Shown here: one piece after another, positions 25,377 through 34,103 of the stretch
Position numbering within the stretch: position 1 is the first letter of the stretch
Layout: the number at the start of each line of letters is the position of its first letter
Origin: Faecalibacillus intestinalis
GTDB lineage: Bacteria > Bacillota_I > Bacilli_A > Erysipelotrichales > Coprobacillaceae
Length of the DNA stretch: 64,000 nt
Reading direction: 5' to 3'
Assembly: GCF_003024685.1 (NCBI RefSeq)
Contig: NZ_PYLQ01000001.1
Coordinates: forward strand, 186,001 to 250,000
Notes under the pieces: model-generated
Seen by the model: only the letters and a program-made list of their open reading frames with translations
What the model was told of the DNA's origin: nothing
Database searches by the model: none
Program-made: the position numbers and the translations under genes

Positions 25377-26338
25377 TCAATAAATATTTCTTTTTTAGTA
25401 AAATCAAGACATACCGTTGTTCCTTTACCAATAGTCGATTCAATAGAAATTAGATGACCTAATTTATCAAAAATATTCTTACATAAATAAAGACCTAAAC
25501 CACTCGCTTTTTTATCATTTCTTCCTTGAAACCCCGTAAATCCTCTTTCAAAAACACGAGGAAGATTACTTTCTTTAATACCAATACCACTATCTTGAAT
25601 ATAAAGTTTTTCATGATCATTATAAAATTTAATACTTCCTTGTTGAGTATATTTTAAGGCATTAGAAAGTATTTGTTCAATGACAAAAGCACTCCATTTT
25701 TCATCCGTCAATATTTGTATATCTTTGATTTGATAATCTACTTTTATATCTTTTTCAAAGAAGAAAAGGGATTGTTTTTTTATCTCTTGTGATACGAGAT
25801 AATCTAAAGATATTTTTTGAAAAGAAAGATCATGATGAATGTGATCTAAACGGATATATTGTAAAGCCATATTGACATATTGTTCTATTTTTAATAATTC
25901 AACGAGCATTCTTTCATCTTGGTAATCATTTTGAATAATGAGTTTTAATCCTGCGATAGGTGTTTTAATTTGATGGACCCATTTTGTATAATAATCCATC
26001 ATTTCATTATATTTAATTTGATTTTCTTTTTTTAAATCATTCATTATATTTTGAAGTCTTTGAATATATTCTTGATATGTTTTTTCTTCAAGATAACGTA
26101 TTTTAGGAAAATGAAGTTCCCTGTCTTCTTGTAAATATTGAAGATAACGATGATGGTTTTTATATTTTGTATAATCAATAATAAAGTAAATCAAGACGAT
26201 TACTAAATCGACAATCAAGATATAAATCATCAAATCTTGTAAAACCTGACATAGAAGTAAAATCAGAAAATTTGTTAGCATAAAGAAAAGATAAAGAAGA
26301 TAAACAGTAGAAGTTTTCTTTAAATATTCTCTAAGCAT
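25373..26338 (-). CDS. BceS-type intramembrane-sensing histidine kinase
   Basis: 321 aa with only two membrane helices at the N-terminus (about 13-33 and 36-53), separated by a very short outside turn, so it cannot bind ligand itself and must sense through the ABC transporter. The phosphorylated histidine is in YYTKWVHQIKTPIAGLK (about 137). The ATP domain shows N-box IEQILSNALKYT and G boxes DSGIGI and ASGLGLYLCK. There is no HAMP domain. Its start overlaps the regulator gene by 19 bases. The 3' end overlaps the operator for bceAB. Confidence 0.9.
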   Translation of the reverse strand: MLREYLKKTSTVYLLYLFFMLTNFLILLLCQVLQDLMIYILIVDLVIVLIYFIIDYTKYKNHHRYLQYLQEDRELHFPKIRYLEEKTYQEYIQRLQNIMNDLKKENQIKYNEMMDYYTKWVHQIKTPIAGLKLIIQNDYQDERMLVELLKIEQYVNMALQYIRLDHIHHDLSFQKISLDYLVSQEIKKQSLFFFEKDIKVDYQIKDIQILTDEKWSAFVIEQILSNALKYTQQGSIKFYNDHEKLYIQDSGIGIKESNLPRVFERGFTGFQGRNDKKASGLGLYLCKNIFDKLGHLISIESTIGKGTTVCLDFTKKEIFIE

Positions 26339-27003
26339 AATAAATACCCTAAACCTTTCTTTGTATGAATAAAGTTAAAAAGTCCAATATCTTCAAGTTT
26401 CTTTCTTAAGCGATTCATATTAACACTTAAAGTGTTATCATCAATAAACTGATGATCGTCCCATAAATGATTCATTAAATCAACGCGTGATACAATCACT
26501 TCAGCGTGTTCAAACATAAATTCTAATATTTTAAGTTCATTTTTTGTTAGAACAAGTTCTTTTTGATGATAAGTTATCTTTCCTTGTAATAAATCTAAAT
26601 AGACATCTTGATAGGATAAAAGATGAAATTCTTTAGAAAAACTATAGGTTCTTCTAAGAAGTGCTTGAATTTTAGCTTGAACGACTTGTAAGTCAAAAGG
26701 TTTATTAATAAAATCATCACCACCCATGTTCATCGCTAAAACAATATTCATGTTTTCATTTGATGAAGATATAAAGACGATAGGAACTTGAGAAATCTTT
26801 CGTATTTCTTGACACCAATAGTAGCCATCAAAAAAAGGTAAATGAATATCAAGTAAGACAAGATCAGGTTTATATTGAATAAAATCATCTAAGACATTTT
26901 CAAAGTTTTCAACACAAGAAACCTCATAATGATATTTTTCAAAATGTTTTTGTAACCCTTGGGCGATGATTAAATCATCTTCTACAATTAATAATTTATA
27001 CAT
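26320..27003 (-). CDS. BceR-type OmpR-family response regulator
   Basis: 227-aa regulator. The receiver domain has the acidic pair at residues 8-9, the phosphorylated Asp in LVLLDIHLPFFDG (about 52), the switch Thr/Ser in FISSSNEN and the conserved Lys in FINKPFD. The winged helix at 130-225 includes LTKNELKILEFMF and the recognition region DDNTLSVNMNRLRKKLE. AAGAAGGTGAT precedes the ATG. A matching palindrome abuts its own minus-35 box, which suggests autoactivation. It should activate bceAB upon phosphorylation by the adjacent kinase. Confidence 0.92.
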   Translation of the reverse strand: MYKLLIVEDDLIIAQGLQKHFEKYHYEVSCVENFENVLDDFIQYKPDLVLLDIHLPFFDGYYWCQEIRKISQVPIVFISSSNENMNIVLAMNMGGDDFINKPFDLQVVQAKIQALLRRTYSFSKEFHLLSYQDVYLDLLQGKITYHQKELVLTKNELKILEFMFEHAEVIVSRVDLMNHLWDDHQFIDDNTLSVNMNRLRKKLEDIGLFNFIHTKKGLGYLLCLENI

Positions 27004-27045
27004 AAAATCACCTTCTTTAAATATTATATAGAAAAATATTTAATT

Positions 27046-27079
27046 CGTCATCTTACATTTATGTAAGGTATGTTATAAT
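27046..27079. promoter_or_regulatory. Divergent promoters sharing one BceR-type operator
   Basis: CTTACA-N4-TGTAAG (27052-27067) lies between the regulator and cupin genes. On the minus strand it directly abuts a minus-35 ATGACG (27046-27051), 17 bases before a TATAAT, the position for an activator. On the plus strand it overlaps a weak minus-35 (CTTACA) 16 bases before TATAAT (27074-27079) of the cupin gene, the position for repression or shared control. Confidence 0.68.
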
Positions 27080-27102
27080 AAAAGCGAATGGGGGATATAA
27101 AA

Positions 27103-27432
27103 ATGATTTTTGAATATGATGAAAATAATTTAGAAAAATATAAAAACTTTAAAGGCGGAGAAAAATACATTGAAGCTAAGATGTATTTTGATGGTTTAAA
27201 CCGTTTTATGATTGGTCATGTTCCTAGTGGTGGAAGTGTTGGTGAACATGTTCATGAAACAAATAGTGAAATAATTTATGTCATTTCTGGTAATGGTTAT
27301 GTTATTTATGATGGACAAAGAGAAGAACTTCATAAAGGAAGTGTTCATTATTGTCCTAAAGGTCATAAACATACAATGGTTAATGATCATGAAGAAGATC
27401 TTGTTTATTTTGCAGTTGTACCTGAACAATAA
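27103..27432 (+). CDS. Cupin-domain protein
   Basis: 109-aa single-domain cupin. The two metal-binding boxes are visible: G(X)5HXH(X)3-6E as GGSVGEHVHETNSEIIYVISG (about 45-65) and the second box as PKGHKHTMVN (about 86-95), so a bound metal ion is likely. Small stand-alone cupins bind sugars or act as isomerases or dioxygenases; this one cannot be assigned. The start is set by GGGGGA 7 bases upstream; the upstream in-frame ATG at 27088 has no ribosome site. Its promoter overlaps the Bce-type operator. Confidence 0.85.
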   Translation: MIFEYDENNLEKYKNFKGGEKYIEAKMYFDGLNRFMIGHVPSGGSVGEHVHETNSEIIYVISGNGYVIYDGQREELHKGSVHYCPKGHKHTMVNDHEEDLVYFAVVPEQ

Positions 27433-27463
27433 TTCTTGTTTATCAAGAATTATTGTTTTTTTT
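27427..27463 (+). terminator. Intrinsic terminator
   Basis: Perfect 12-bp stem CAATAATTCTTG (27427-27438) with CAAGAATTATTG (27444-27455), followed by eight T. It closes the cupin gene. Confidence 0.9.
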
Positions 27464-27501
27464 AAAGTTTAAATTCGTTATAATAGAGGCGAGGTGAGAC
27501 T

Positions 27502-28896
27502 ATGGATTCTTTTTTAAAAGAGATTGATACAGCTTTATTAAAAAGATGGTTGCTTAACCAAAATGAAGAGAATTGGGATGTTAAAGAAGTCAATGATAAT
27601 ATTATCATTGAAACAAAATATGGAATTGGAGCCATTAACTTTTATCCTGATTGTATGATTGAATTAGATGTTGAAAATAAAATAACCAAAGAAAAAGTGT
27701 TTTTTATTCATTTTCAAATGAATAATTTTCATCATGCTTTAGGTTTACTTTATGATATGCGATTTTGTTTACAAACCTTAACAACTACTAAAAAAACAAG
27801 AGTTCTTTTATCATGTACAAGTGGTTTGACAACTGGATTCTTTGCGCAAAAGTTAAATGAAGGAGTACAACTTTTAAATAAAGATTTTGAATTTAATGCG
27901 GTTTCTTATGGCAATCTCTATGATGAAGCCAAAGACTATGATGTGATTCTTCTTGCCCCACAAGTTTCTTTTCGTTTATCAGAAGTAGAAGGGGTTTTAA
28001 AAGATAAACGTGTTTATGCTTTGTCATCTGCTTTATTTGGTAAATATGATGTAGGAAATACGATTACTTTTTTAGAAGAAGAATTATATAAAGAAAAGAA
28101 AATCCAAAGTCATCAAGAAAGTCCTTTACCAATTAAGCAAACCTTAAAAAAACATCAACAAGTTTTAGCCCTTGCTTTTATTCAACTTGATCAAAAAGTA
28201 AGACTCGTCAGTCGACTTTATGATGAAAATGATGTGATTTTAGAAGATTTTGAAGTCTATAAAAATACGATTTCAGTAGATGATATTGTAGATTTGTTGA
28301 ATACGATTCTTTATGAATATCCTGATATTCAACTGATTAGTTTATCACTTCCTGGTGTGGTTTATAATGGCATTGTAACATTAAAGAAATATGGATTAGA
28401 AGAGTGTCATTTACAAGCTTATCTTGAAGAAAAATATACTCAAAAGATTGTTATTAATAATGATGTCAATACGATTGTCATGGGATATTTTGCTTCTCAA
28501 GATGAATATGAATCTATTTCATTTTTATATCAAGCACGTATTGGTGGAACAGGTGGCGTTGGCCATATTCATCGAGAACATTTAATCAAGGGTAGACATA
28601 ATATTGCCGGTGAAATTCAATATTTACCTATTTCTTTTAGTGAAAATTATCAAGAAATGAAAAAAACACCAGAAGGAGCACTGGAATGGACAACAAAGTA
28701 TTGTTTAGGAATTACTTCGATGGTGGCTCCTGAAGCTATTATTATTTATAATAAATTGATTTCTAAAAGTGATGATGTCAAAAAGGAAATGGAAAAATAT
28801 ATGCCTGAAAGTTATTTACCAGATTTAATCAAGATAGAAAGTTTAAAAGAGTATATGTTGATTGGCTGTATTTTATTAGGGTTAAAAGAAATGTAA
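27502..28896 (+). CDS. PTS EIIB-like/ROK domain fusion protein
   Basis: 464 aa in three parts. Residues 1-95 form an unassigned domain with no evident helix-turn-helix. Residues 99-205 (TRVLLSCTSGLTTGFFAQKLNE) look like a lactose/cellobiose-type EIIB domain with the phosphorylatable C105. Residues 215-464 form an actin-like ROK domain with SLPGVV, VINNDVNTIVMG and the sugar-site ARIGGTGGVG stretch. ROK proteins are sugar kinases or repressors. The EIIB part suggests a sensor that reads PTS phosphorylation. TATAAT (27478-27483) and GAGGTGAG precede the ATG. Monocistronic, closed by a terminator. Confidence 0.7.
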   Translation: MDSFLKEIDTALLKRWLLNQNEENWDVKEVNDNIIIETKYGIGAINFYPDCMIELDVENKITKEKVFFIHFQMNNFHHALGLLYDMRFCLQTLTTTKKTRVLLSCTSGLTTGFFAQKLNEGVQLLNKDFEFNAVSYGNLYDEAKDYDVILLAPQVSFRLSEVEGVLKDKRVYALSSALFGKYDVGNTITFLEEELYKEKKIQSHQESPLPIKQTLKKHQQVLALAFIQLDQKVRLVSRLYDENDVILEDFEVYKNTISVDDIVDLLNTILYEYPDIQLISLSLPGVVYNGIVTLKKYGLEECHLQAYLEEKYTQKIVINNDVNTIVMGYFASQDEYESISFLYQARIGGTGGVGHIHREHLIKGRHNIAGEIQYLPISFSENYQEMKKTPEGALEWTTKYCLGITSMVAPEAIIIYNKLISKSDDVKKEMEKYMPESYLPDLIKIESLKEYMLIGCILLGLKEM

Positions 28897-28897
28897 G

Positions 28898-28926
28898 AGG
28901 TATCTTTGAAAAAAGATACCTTTTTT
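28898..28926 (+). terminator. Intrinsic terminator
   Basis: Perfect 9-bp stem AGGTATCTT (28898-28906) with AAGATACCT (28913-28921), then T-run. It ends the EIIB-ROK gene. Confidence 0.9.
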
Positions 28927-28939
28927 ACATTTATTTTTT

Positions 28940-28977
28940 ACAACTGTCTTGTCAGATGTAAACAAAAGGAGTATACT
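28940..28977 (+). promoter_or_regulatory. nad operon promoter with probable NiaR operator
   Basis: Minus-35 TTGTCA (28949-28954), 17-base spacer and minus-10 TATACT (28972-28977). The imperfect palindrome ACAACTGTCTTGTCAGATGT (28940-28959) covers the minus-35 box and resembles NiaR sites with their TGTC/GACA core. The operon encodes NiaR as its last gene, so niacin-dependent autorepression is expected. Confidence 0.7.
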
Positions 28978-29002
28978 CTCCTCGTAAAAAGGGAGAAGTT
29001 TT

Positions 29003-29908
29003 ATGAATACAGTAGAAAAGATTAAAAAATTAAAAGAAGAAAAAAAGGCAATTATTTTAGCTCATTATTATGTAGATGAAGAAGTACAAAAGATTGCTGA
29101 TTATATTGGGGATTCATTTTATCTAGCCAAAGTAGCTAGCCAAACAGATGCTGATCGTATTGTTTTTGCAGGAGTTGAGTTTATGGGGGAAAGTGCAAAA
29201 ATATTAAATCCTGAAAAAAAGGTATTTATGCCAGATGCTTTTGCAGATTGTCCAATGGCTCATATGATTACAATTAAAGAAATTAAAGAAATGAAAGAAA
29301 AATATGAAGATTTAGCGGTGGTATGTTATATCAATTCAACAGCTGAAATTAAACAATATGCAGATGTTTGTGTAACCTCATCAAATGCAGTTAAGATTGT
29401 TAAAGCATTACCACAAAAAAATATTTTCTTTATACCAGATCAAAACTTAGGAGATTTTGTAAGAAGACAAGTTCCTGAAAAAAATGTGATAACAAACTAT
29501 GGACACTGTCCTCGTCATACCAATATTACTTTAGAAAAATTAAATGAAGCAAAAGAAAAATATCCAGAAGCAAAAGTGGCTGTTCATCCTGAATGTAAAA
29601 GAGAAATCGTTGAAGCTGCTGATTTTGTAGGAAGCACATCAGCGATTATTGACTATGTTGTCCAAAGTGATGCAAAAGATTTTATTATTGGGACAGTAGA
29701 CGGTGTTTTCGCAAAAATCAAAGAATTAGCACCAAATAAAGAGTTACATACAATTATGGATGTTCAAGTATGTCCAAATATGAAAAAAGTAACATTAGAA
29801 AAAATTCTAGATGTTTTAGAAAATGAAACAAATGAAGTCATTTTAAATGATGAATTTATGCAAAAGGCATTAAGTCCTTTAGAAAAAATGTTAGAACTTG
29901 CAAAGTAG
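29003..29908 (+). CDS. nadA: Quinolinate synthase
   Basis: 301-aa Fe-S enzyme that condenses iminoaspartate with dihydroxyacetone phosphate to quinolinate in de novo NAD synthesis. The start AIILAHYYVDEEVQKIADYIGDS is the typical NadA entry. Cluster-ligand cysteines are visible in FADCPMAHM (about 82), NYGHCPRHTN (about 169) or HPECKREIVE (about 194), and VQVCPNMKK (about 257). The length fits the three-domain short NadA. It is the first gene of a three-gene NAD operon, with GGGAGAAG before the ATG and 9 bases to the next gene. Confidence 0.95.
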   Translation: MNTVEKIKKLKEEKKAIILAHYYVDEEVQKIADYIGDSFYLAKVASQTDADRIVFAGVEFMGESAKILNPEKKVFMPDAFADCPMAHMITIKEIKEMKEKYEDLAVVCYINSTAEIKQYADVCVTSSNAVKIVKALPQKNIFFIPDQNLGDFVRRQVPEKNVITNYGHCPRHTNITLEKLNEAKEKYPEAKVAVHPECKREIVEAADFVGSTSAIIDYVVQSDAKDFIIGTVDGVFAKIKELAPNKELHTIMDVQVCPNMKKVTLEKILDVLENETNEVILNDEFMQKALSPLEKMLELAK

Positions 29909-29917
29909 GTAGAAAAA

Positions 29918-31945
29918 ATGAAAACAGATGTATTAATAGTAGGTAGTGGATGTTCAGCCCTTTATATGGCTTTACATTTACCAGAAGATTTAAATATTTT
30001 AATGGTTACTAAAAAAGAGGCGGAATTAAGTGATTCATTTTTAGCACAAGGTGGAATTTGTATGCTTAGAAATGAAGATGACTATGATAGTTATTTTGAA
30101 GATACGATGAAAGCAGGTCATTATGAAAATGATGCTTATTCAGTTGAATTAATGATTAAATCATCACCAGATGTTATTCAAGATTTAATTAGTTATGGGG
30201 TTGATTTTGAAAGAAATGAAGACGGAAGCCTTGCTTTTACAAGAGAAGGGGCTCATAGCCAAAAACGTATTCTTTATCATGAAGATATTACAGGTAAAGA
30301 AATTACGAGACATTTATTAGAAAAAGTAAGACAAAAAAAGAATGTGACACTTTTAGAAAATACACCTCTTGTTGATTTAATTGTTCGAGGAAATGTTGCT
30401 TTAGGTGGAGTGATTAAAAGAAATAATCAAGAAGAAAAGGTATACGCTAAAAAAGTTGTTTTAGCTACTGGAGGAATCGGAGGACTTTATAAACATTCTA
30501 CAAATTATCCTCATTTAACAGGAGATGGTATTGAACTTTCTAAAAAATATCAAATTGAACTTAAGAATTTAGATTATGTACAAATTCATCCAACAACTTT
30601 ATATACAACAGATCATGAAAGAAGCTTTTTGATTTCTGAATCTGTACGTGGTGAAGGGGCTATTCTTTTAGATAAAAATGGAAATCGTTTTGTCAATGAA
30701 CTTCTTCCAAGAGATGTTGTGGCAGAAGCCATCTTTAAACAAATGGAAAAAGATCAAACAGATTATGTTTATGAAGATTTAAGACCAATTGGTAAAGAAG
30801 AAATTGCTAGTCATTTCCCTCATATCGTTGAACATTGTAAAGAAAAAGGTTATGACGTTTTTAAAGAACCTATTCCTGTTGTACCTGCACAACATTATTT
30901 TATGGGTGGTATCAAAGTAGACTATGATAGTCATACCAGTATGAAACATTTATATGCTATTGGAGAAACAGCATGCAATGGCGTTCATGGTAAAAATAGA
31001 CTTGCAAGTAATTCATTATTAGAAAGTCTTGTTTTTGCTAAAAGAGCGGCTAAACGTATTGAAAAAAGTTTAAAGGAGAGAAATCATTATATGTTTGATC
31101 AAACAACATTAAAACTTAATGTAGATCCACTTATTATCAGTGCTTTAAAAGAAGATATTACTAGTGAAGATGTTTCTACTAATAGTGTGATGCCTTTTTC
31201 TAAAACAGGAGTTGTTGATTTGATTTGTAAAGAAGATGGTATCATTTGTGGCTTACAAATTTTTGAACGTACTTTTGAATTGTTAGATGAAGCTTGTGAT
31301 GTTGAATTCTTTGCTAGTGATGGAGATCACGTAGAAAAAGGACAACTTTTAGGACGTATTAAAGGCGATGTCCGTGTTTTACTAAGTGGAGAACGTGTTG
31401 CTTTAAATTATTTACAAAGAATGAGTGGAATTGCCACTTATACAGCGAATGTTCAAGAATATTTAAAAGATTCTTCTATTCGTTTATTAGATACACGTAA
31501 GACAACACCAAATAATCGTATCTTTGAAAAATATGCAGTAAGAGTCGGTGGTGGACATAATCACCGTTATAATTTAAGTGATGGTGTTTTATTAAAAGAT
31601 AATCATATTGGTGCTGCTGGTGGTGTTAAGGAAGCCATTATGCTTGCTAAAGAGTATGCACCATTTGTTAGAAAAATTGAAATTGAAGTAGAAAATATGG
31701 AAATGGTCAAGGAAGCTGTAGAAGCAGGTGCGGATATTATCATGTTAGATAATATGGATGATGATATGTTAAAAGAAGCTATTGCTTATATTGATCATCG
31801 TGCTGAGATTGAAGTTTCAGGAAATGTCACAAAAGAAAACATTGCAAGACTTACAAATTTAGGAGTAGATTATGTTTCAAGTGGTGCTCTAACACATTCT
31901 GCACCAATATTAGACCTTTCATTGAAGAATTTACATGTGATATAA
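29918..31945 (+). CDS. nadBC: Fused L-aspartate oxidase/nicotinate-nucleotide pyrophosphorylase
   Basis: 675-aa bifunctional protein. Residues 1-390 are a flavin aspartate oxidase: FAD loop VGSGCSALYMALHL at 8-21, LAQGGICM, HPTTLYT, the active-site SVRGEGAILLDKNGNRFVNELLPRD and GETACNGVHGKNRLASNSLLE. Its C-terminal helical domain, present in the usual 530-aa NadB, is missing. Residues 392-675 are quinolinate phosphoribosyltransferase with LDTRKTTP, GGGHNHRYNLSDGVLLKDNH and the IMLDNMD barrel strand. Together with NadA it gives the full aspartate-to-NaMN route. Met392 still has AAAGGAG about 12 bases upstream, so separate NadC synthesis is possible. Confidence 0.92.
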   Translation: MKTDVLIVGSGCSALYMALHLPEDLNILMVTKKEAELSDSFLAQGGICMLRNEDDYDSYFEDTMKAGHYENDAYSVELMIKSSPDVIQDLISYGVDFERNEDGSLAFTREGAHSQKRILYHEDITGKEITRHLLEKVRQKKNVTLLENTPLVDLIVRGNVALGGVIKRNNQEEKVYAKKVVLATGGIGGLYKHSTNYPHLTGDGIELSKKYQIELKNLDYVQIHPTTLYTTDHERSFLISESVRGEGAILLDKNGNRFVNELLPRDVVAEAIFKQMEKDQTDYVYEDLRPIGKEEIASHFPHIVEHCKEKGYDVFKEPIPVVPAQHYFMGGIKVDYDSHTSMKHLYAIGETACNGVHGKNRLASNSLLESLVFAKRAAKRIEKSLKERNHYMFDQTTLKLNVDPLIISALKEDITSEDVSTNSVMPFSKTGVVDLICKEDGIICGLQIFERTFELLDEACDVEFFASDGDHVEKGQLLGRIKGDVRVLLSGERVALNYLQRMSGIATYTANVQEYLKDSSIRLLDTRKTTPNNRIFEKYAVRVGGGHNHRYNLSDGVLLKDNHIGAAGGVKEAIMLAKEYAPFVRKIEIEVENMEMVKEAVEAGADIIMLDNMDDDMLKEAIAYIDHRAEIEVSGNVTKENIARLTNLGVDYVSSGALTHSAPILDLSLKNLHVI

Positions 31946-31967
31946 TATCAATTAAGGAGGGCGAGTT

Positions 31968-32513
31968 ATGGATGGAAATAAAAGAAGACAAGCCATTATT
32001 GATATTTTAAAAAACAGTTTACAACCTGTATCAGGAACATATTTAGCGAAAACCCTCCAAGTAAGTCGGCAAGTCATTGTTCAAGACATTGCTTTACTTC
32101 GTGCTGGTGATTATGATATTTATTCAACACATAAAGGATATGTTTTAAATACACAAAAAGTTTGTAAACGTATTTTTAAGGTACATCATGATGATAATGA
32201 AGTAGAAAAAGAACTTTCTTTAATTGTTGACTTAGGTGGTTATGTTGAAGATGTCTTTGTTTATCATAAAGTTTATAATATTGTAAAAGCAACATTAAAT
32301 ATTGCCTCAAGAAGAGATATTAAAAATTATATGACAAATCTACAAACAGGACATTCAAGCTTACTAAAAAATGTCACATCAGGATATCATTATCATACAG
32401 TTCATGCAGACAGTGAAGAGATTCTTGATGAAATTCAAGAAGAACTTCAAAAAGCTGGATTTCTTGCACAGTTACAAGAATATGAACCGGTTGATTTTTG
32501 GAAAGATAAGTAA
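31968..32513 (+). CDS. niaR: NiaR transcriptional repressor of NAD synthesis
   Basis: 181-aa regulator with an N-terminal winged helix (RRQAIIDILKNSLQPVSGTYLAKTLQVSRQVIVQDI, about 6-40) and a C-terminal 3H domain whose metal-binding histidines appear in YVEDVFVYHKVYN (about 98), QTGHSSLLK and GYHYHTVHAD. NiaR binds nicotinic acid and then represses NAD and niacin-uptake genes. It is the third gene of the operon and probably acts on the palindrome over the nadA promoter. AAGGAGGGCGAG precedes the ATG. Confidence 0.92.
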   Translation: MDGNKRRQAIIDILKNSLQPVSGTYLAKTLQVSRQVIVQDIALLRAGDYDIYSTHKGYVLNTQKVCKRIFKVHHDDNEVEKELSLIVDLGGYVEDVFVYHKVYNIVKATLNIASRRDIKNYMTNLQTGHSSLLKNVTSGYHYHTVHADSEEILDEIQEELQKAGFLAQLQEYEPVDFWKDK

Positions 32514-32519
32514 AATAAA

Positions 32520-32550
32520 AACATCAATATTTTGTTATTGATGTTTTTTT
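32520..32550. terminator. Terminator of the nad operon
   Basis: Perfect 10-bp stem AACATCAATA (32520-32529) with TATTGATGTT (32536-32545) and a T-run. The same hairpin stands at the end of the converging transposase remnant. Confidence 0.9.
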
Positions 32551-33444
32551 AAGCTCTTTTTTAATTCTTCAATACTTGTATAATCAAATAAACGATCTTG
32601 AATATCAAGAATTTGTTGTTTAGAAAGGGTGCTTATAAAATTACTGATATCTTCGTGAAATTGCATTTTAATATAATTAATAATATTTTCATTTGCTTTA
32701 CTAAGCAAACTATCTATTTCATTACTTGCTTTTTCAAATTTTTTATTTGCTTCCTAAATCTTTCTATCATGAGAATGAAGTAATATCTCATTATCCAAAC
32801 GATCTAGATATTCTTGGTATGATTCATCAGAAGATATATATCTGTCATGCATTTGTATCGCTTCCTTTATTCTATAATCTATCTCAATTTTATCATATGG
32901 TTTTTTCATTTTTAAAGAGATACATTAACTGATTAAAACTCGTCATTTCATTGATTGCTTGATTGATATATTCAAGTTGAATAATTGTTATCTCAGCACA
33001 ATTAAAGGGATAGACAATATGATGTTCGTCATCAACTATTCTAAAGTGATATTTATAAAGAGGAGCATTGTCTAAAATATGCCCATAACTAATAATTAAT
33101 GATCTTACAACATGAGCACTAGTATAATCTTCTCCCTGTTTTACTTGTTGTCTTAAAAGTTCAGCATTATAAAGTTCAAAACGAACAAGTATCTCTTCGT
33201 TTAAACCATAGCTTTGTAGTTCAATGTTGTAGATATCACCGATATCATCAATAGCTAAAATAAATTTCTTTTCGTAATAGCTTTTACCATAATGTTGCGC
33301 ATTCTTTAATTTAATAGAAATAATTTTCCTGTCTGAAACGAGTTCTTGACAAATAAGAGTCCTTATTCTTTCGTTTTCTACAAGCAAATGATGAAAACAT
33401 AAATCATTTGAATATTTTATAAAATTCTCTCTATTTTTGTTCAT
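32524..33444 (-). pseudogene. PD-(D/E)XK nuclease-family transposase (PDDEXK_2), broken
   Basis: The intact first part of about 180 aa shows the family start KNRENFIKYSNDLCFHHLL-like helix, the nuclease core FILAIDDIGDIYNIELQ and the LRQQVKQGEDY segment typical of Rpn-like recombination-promoting nucleases. One extra A near 32902 shifts the frame (stop at 32893). The correct frame then continues through KPYDKIEIDYRIKEAIQMHD and YQEYLDRLDNEILLHS, meets a TAG, and goes on through a helical tail to 32524. Two lesions make it a pseudogene. The start with GGAAGAA before the second ATG is preferred. Confidence 0.78.
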
Positions 33445-33547
33445 ATAGATTTCTTCCATATATATATTGTCTTTTTTTGAGGAGTTTTCTTCTTTTTAGT
33501 AAAAATAAATGATAAAATTTTAGAAATAGAAGCTTTGGAGGTAAAGT

Positions 33548-34096
33548 ATGAATCAAGAAGTTAAAATGAAGCCATCCTATTTAAAAATTGCTTTTTTGGA
33601 TAGAGATGGAACTATTATTAAAGATTATCCAGATGAAAAATGGAGAGAAATTAAAGAACCTGAATTTTTAAAAGGTTCAATAGAAGGACTCAAGAGATTA
33701 AAAGAGATGGGATATGATTTTATCATTATAACAAATCAATATCTTATTAATGATGGAATTATTTCATTGAATGATTATCAACAGTTTACAGGAAAATTTC
33801 TAAAAAAATTAAAAGAAGAAAATATAGATATTCTAAAAATCTACTTTTGTCCACATAATGAAAAAGATCATTGTCACTGTAAAAAGCCAAAACAAGGGAT
33901 GATAGAACAAGCTAAAAAAGATTTTTTAATTGATATGAATAACTCTATCTATATAGGGGATAGTCATGTTGATTATTTACTAGCAAAACATTTTAATTTA
34001 ACTTTTTATAGGATAAATTATAATGGTGATAATGTTAAAAGTTATCGTAGTATTTTAGAAATTTCCAAACAAATAAAAAAGATTCAAAATAAATGA
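33548..34096 (+). CDS. HAD-IIIA phosphatase (GmhB/HisB-N-like)
   Basis: 182-aa HAD enzyme with DRDGTIIKDY at about 15-24 (nucleophile and acid Asp), TNQYLI (motif II), a zinc-binding loop C-P-H-N and C-H-C-KKP at about 107-119, and YIGDSHVDYLLAK (motif IV). The zinc loop marks the heptose-bisphosphate or histidinol-phosphate phosphatase group. Without LPS or his genes nearby, its substrate is unknown. TTGGAGGTAAAGT gives a good start. The downstream hairpin is shared with the next, converging HAD gene. Confidence 0.82.
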   Translation: MNQEVKMKPSYLKIAFLDRDGTIIKDYPDEKWREIKEPEFLKGSIEGLKRLKEMGYDFIIITNQYLINDGIISLNDYQQFTGKFLKKLKEENIDILKIYFCPHNEKDHCHCKKPKQGMIEQAKKDFLIDMNNSIYIGDSHVDYLLAKHFNLTFYRINYNGDNVKSYRSILEISKQIKKIQNK

Positions 34097-34103
34097 ATCT
34101 TTT
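34077..34103. terminator. Bidirectional terminator
   Basis: Perfect 10-bp stem AAAAGATTCA (34077-34086) with TGAATCTTTT (34094-34103), between two converging HAD phosphatase genes. Confidence 0.85.
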
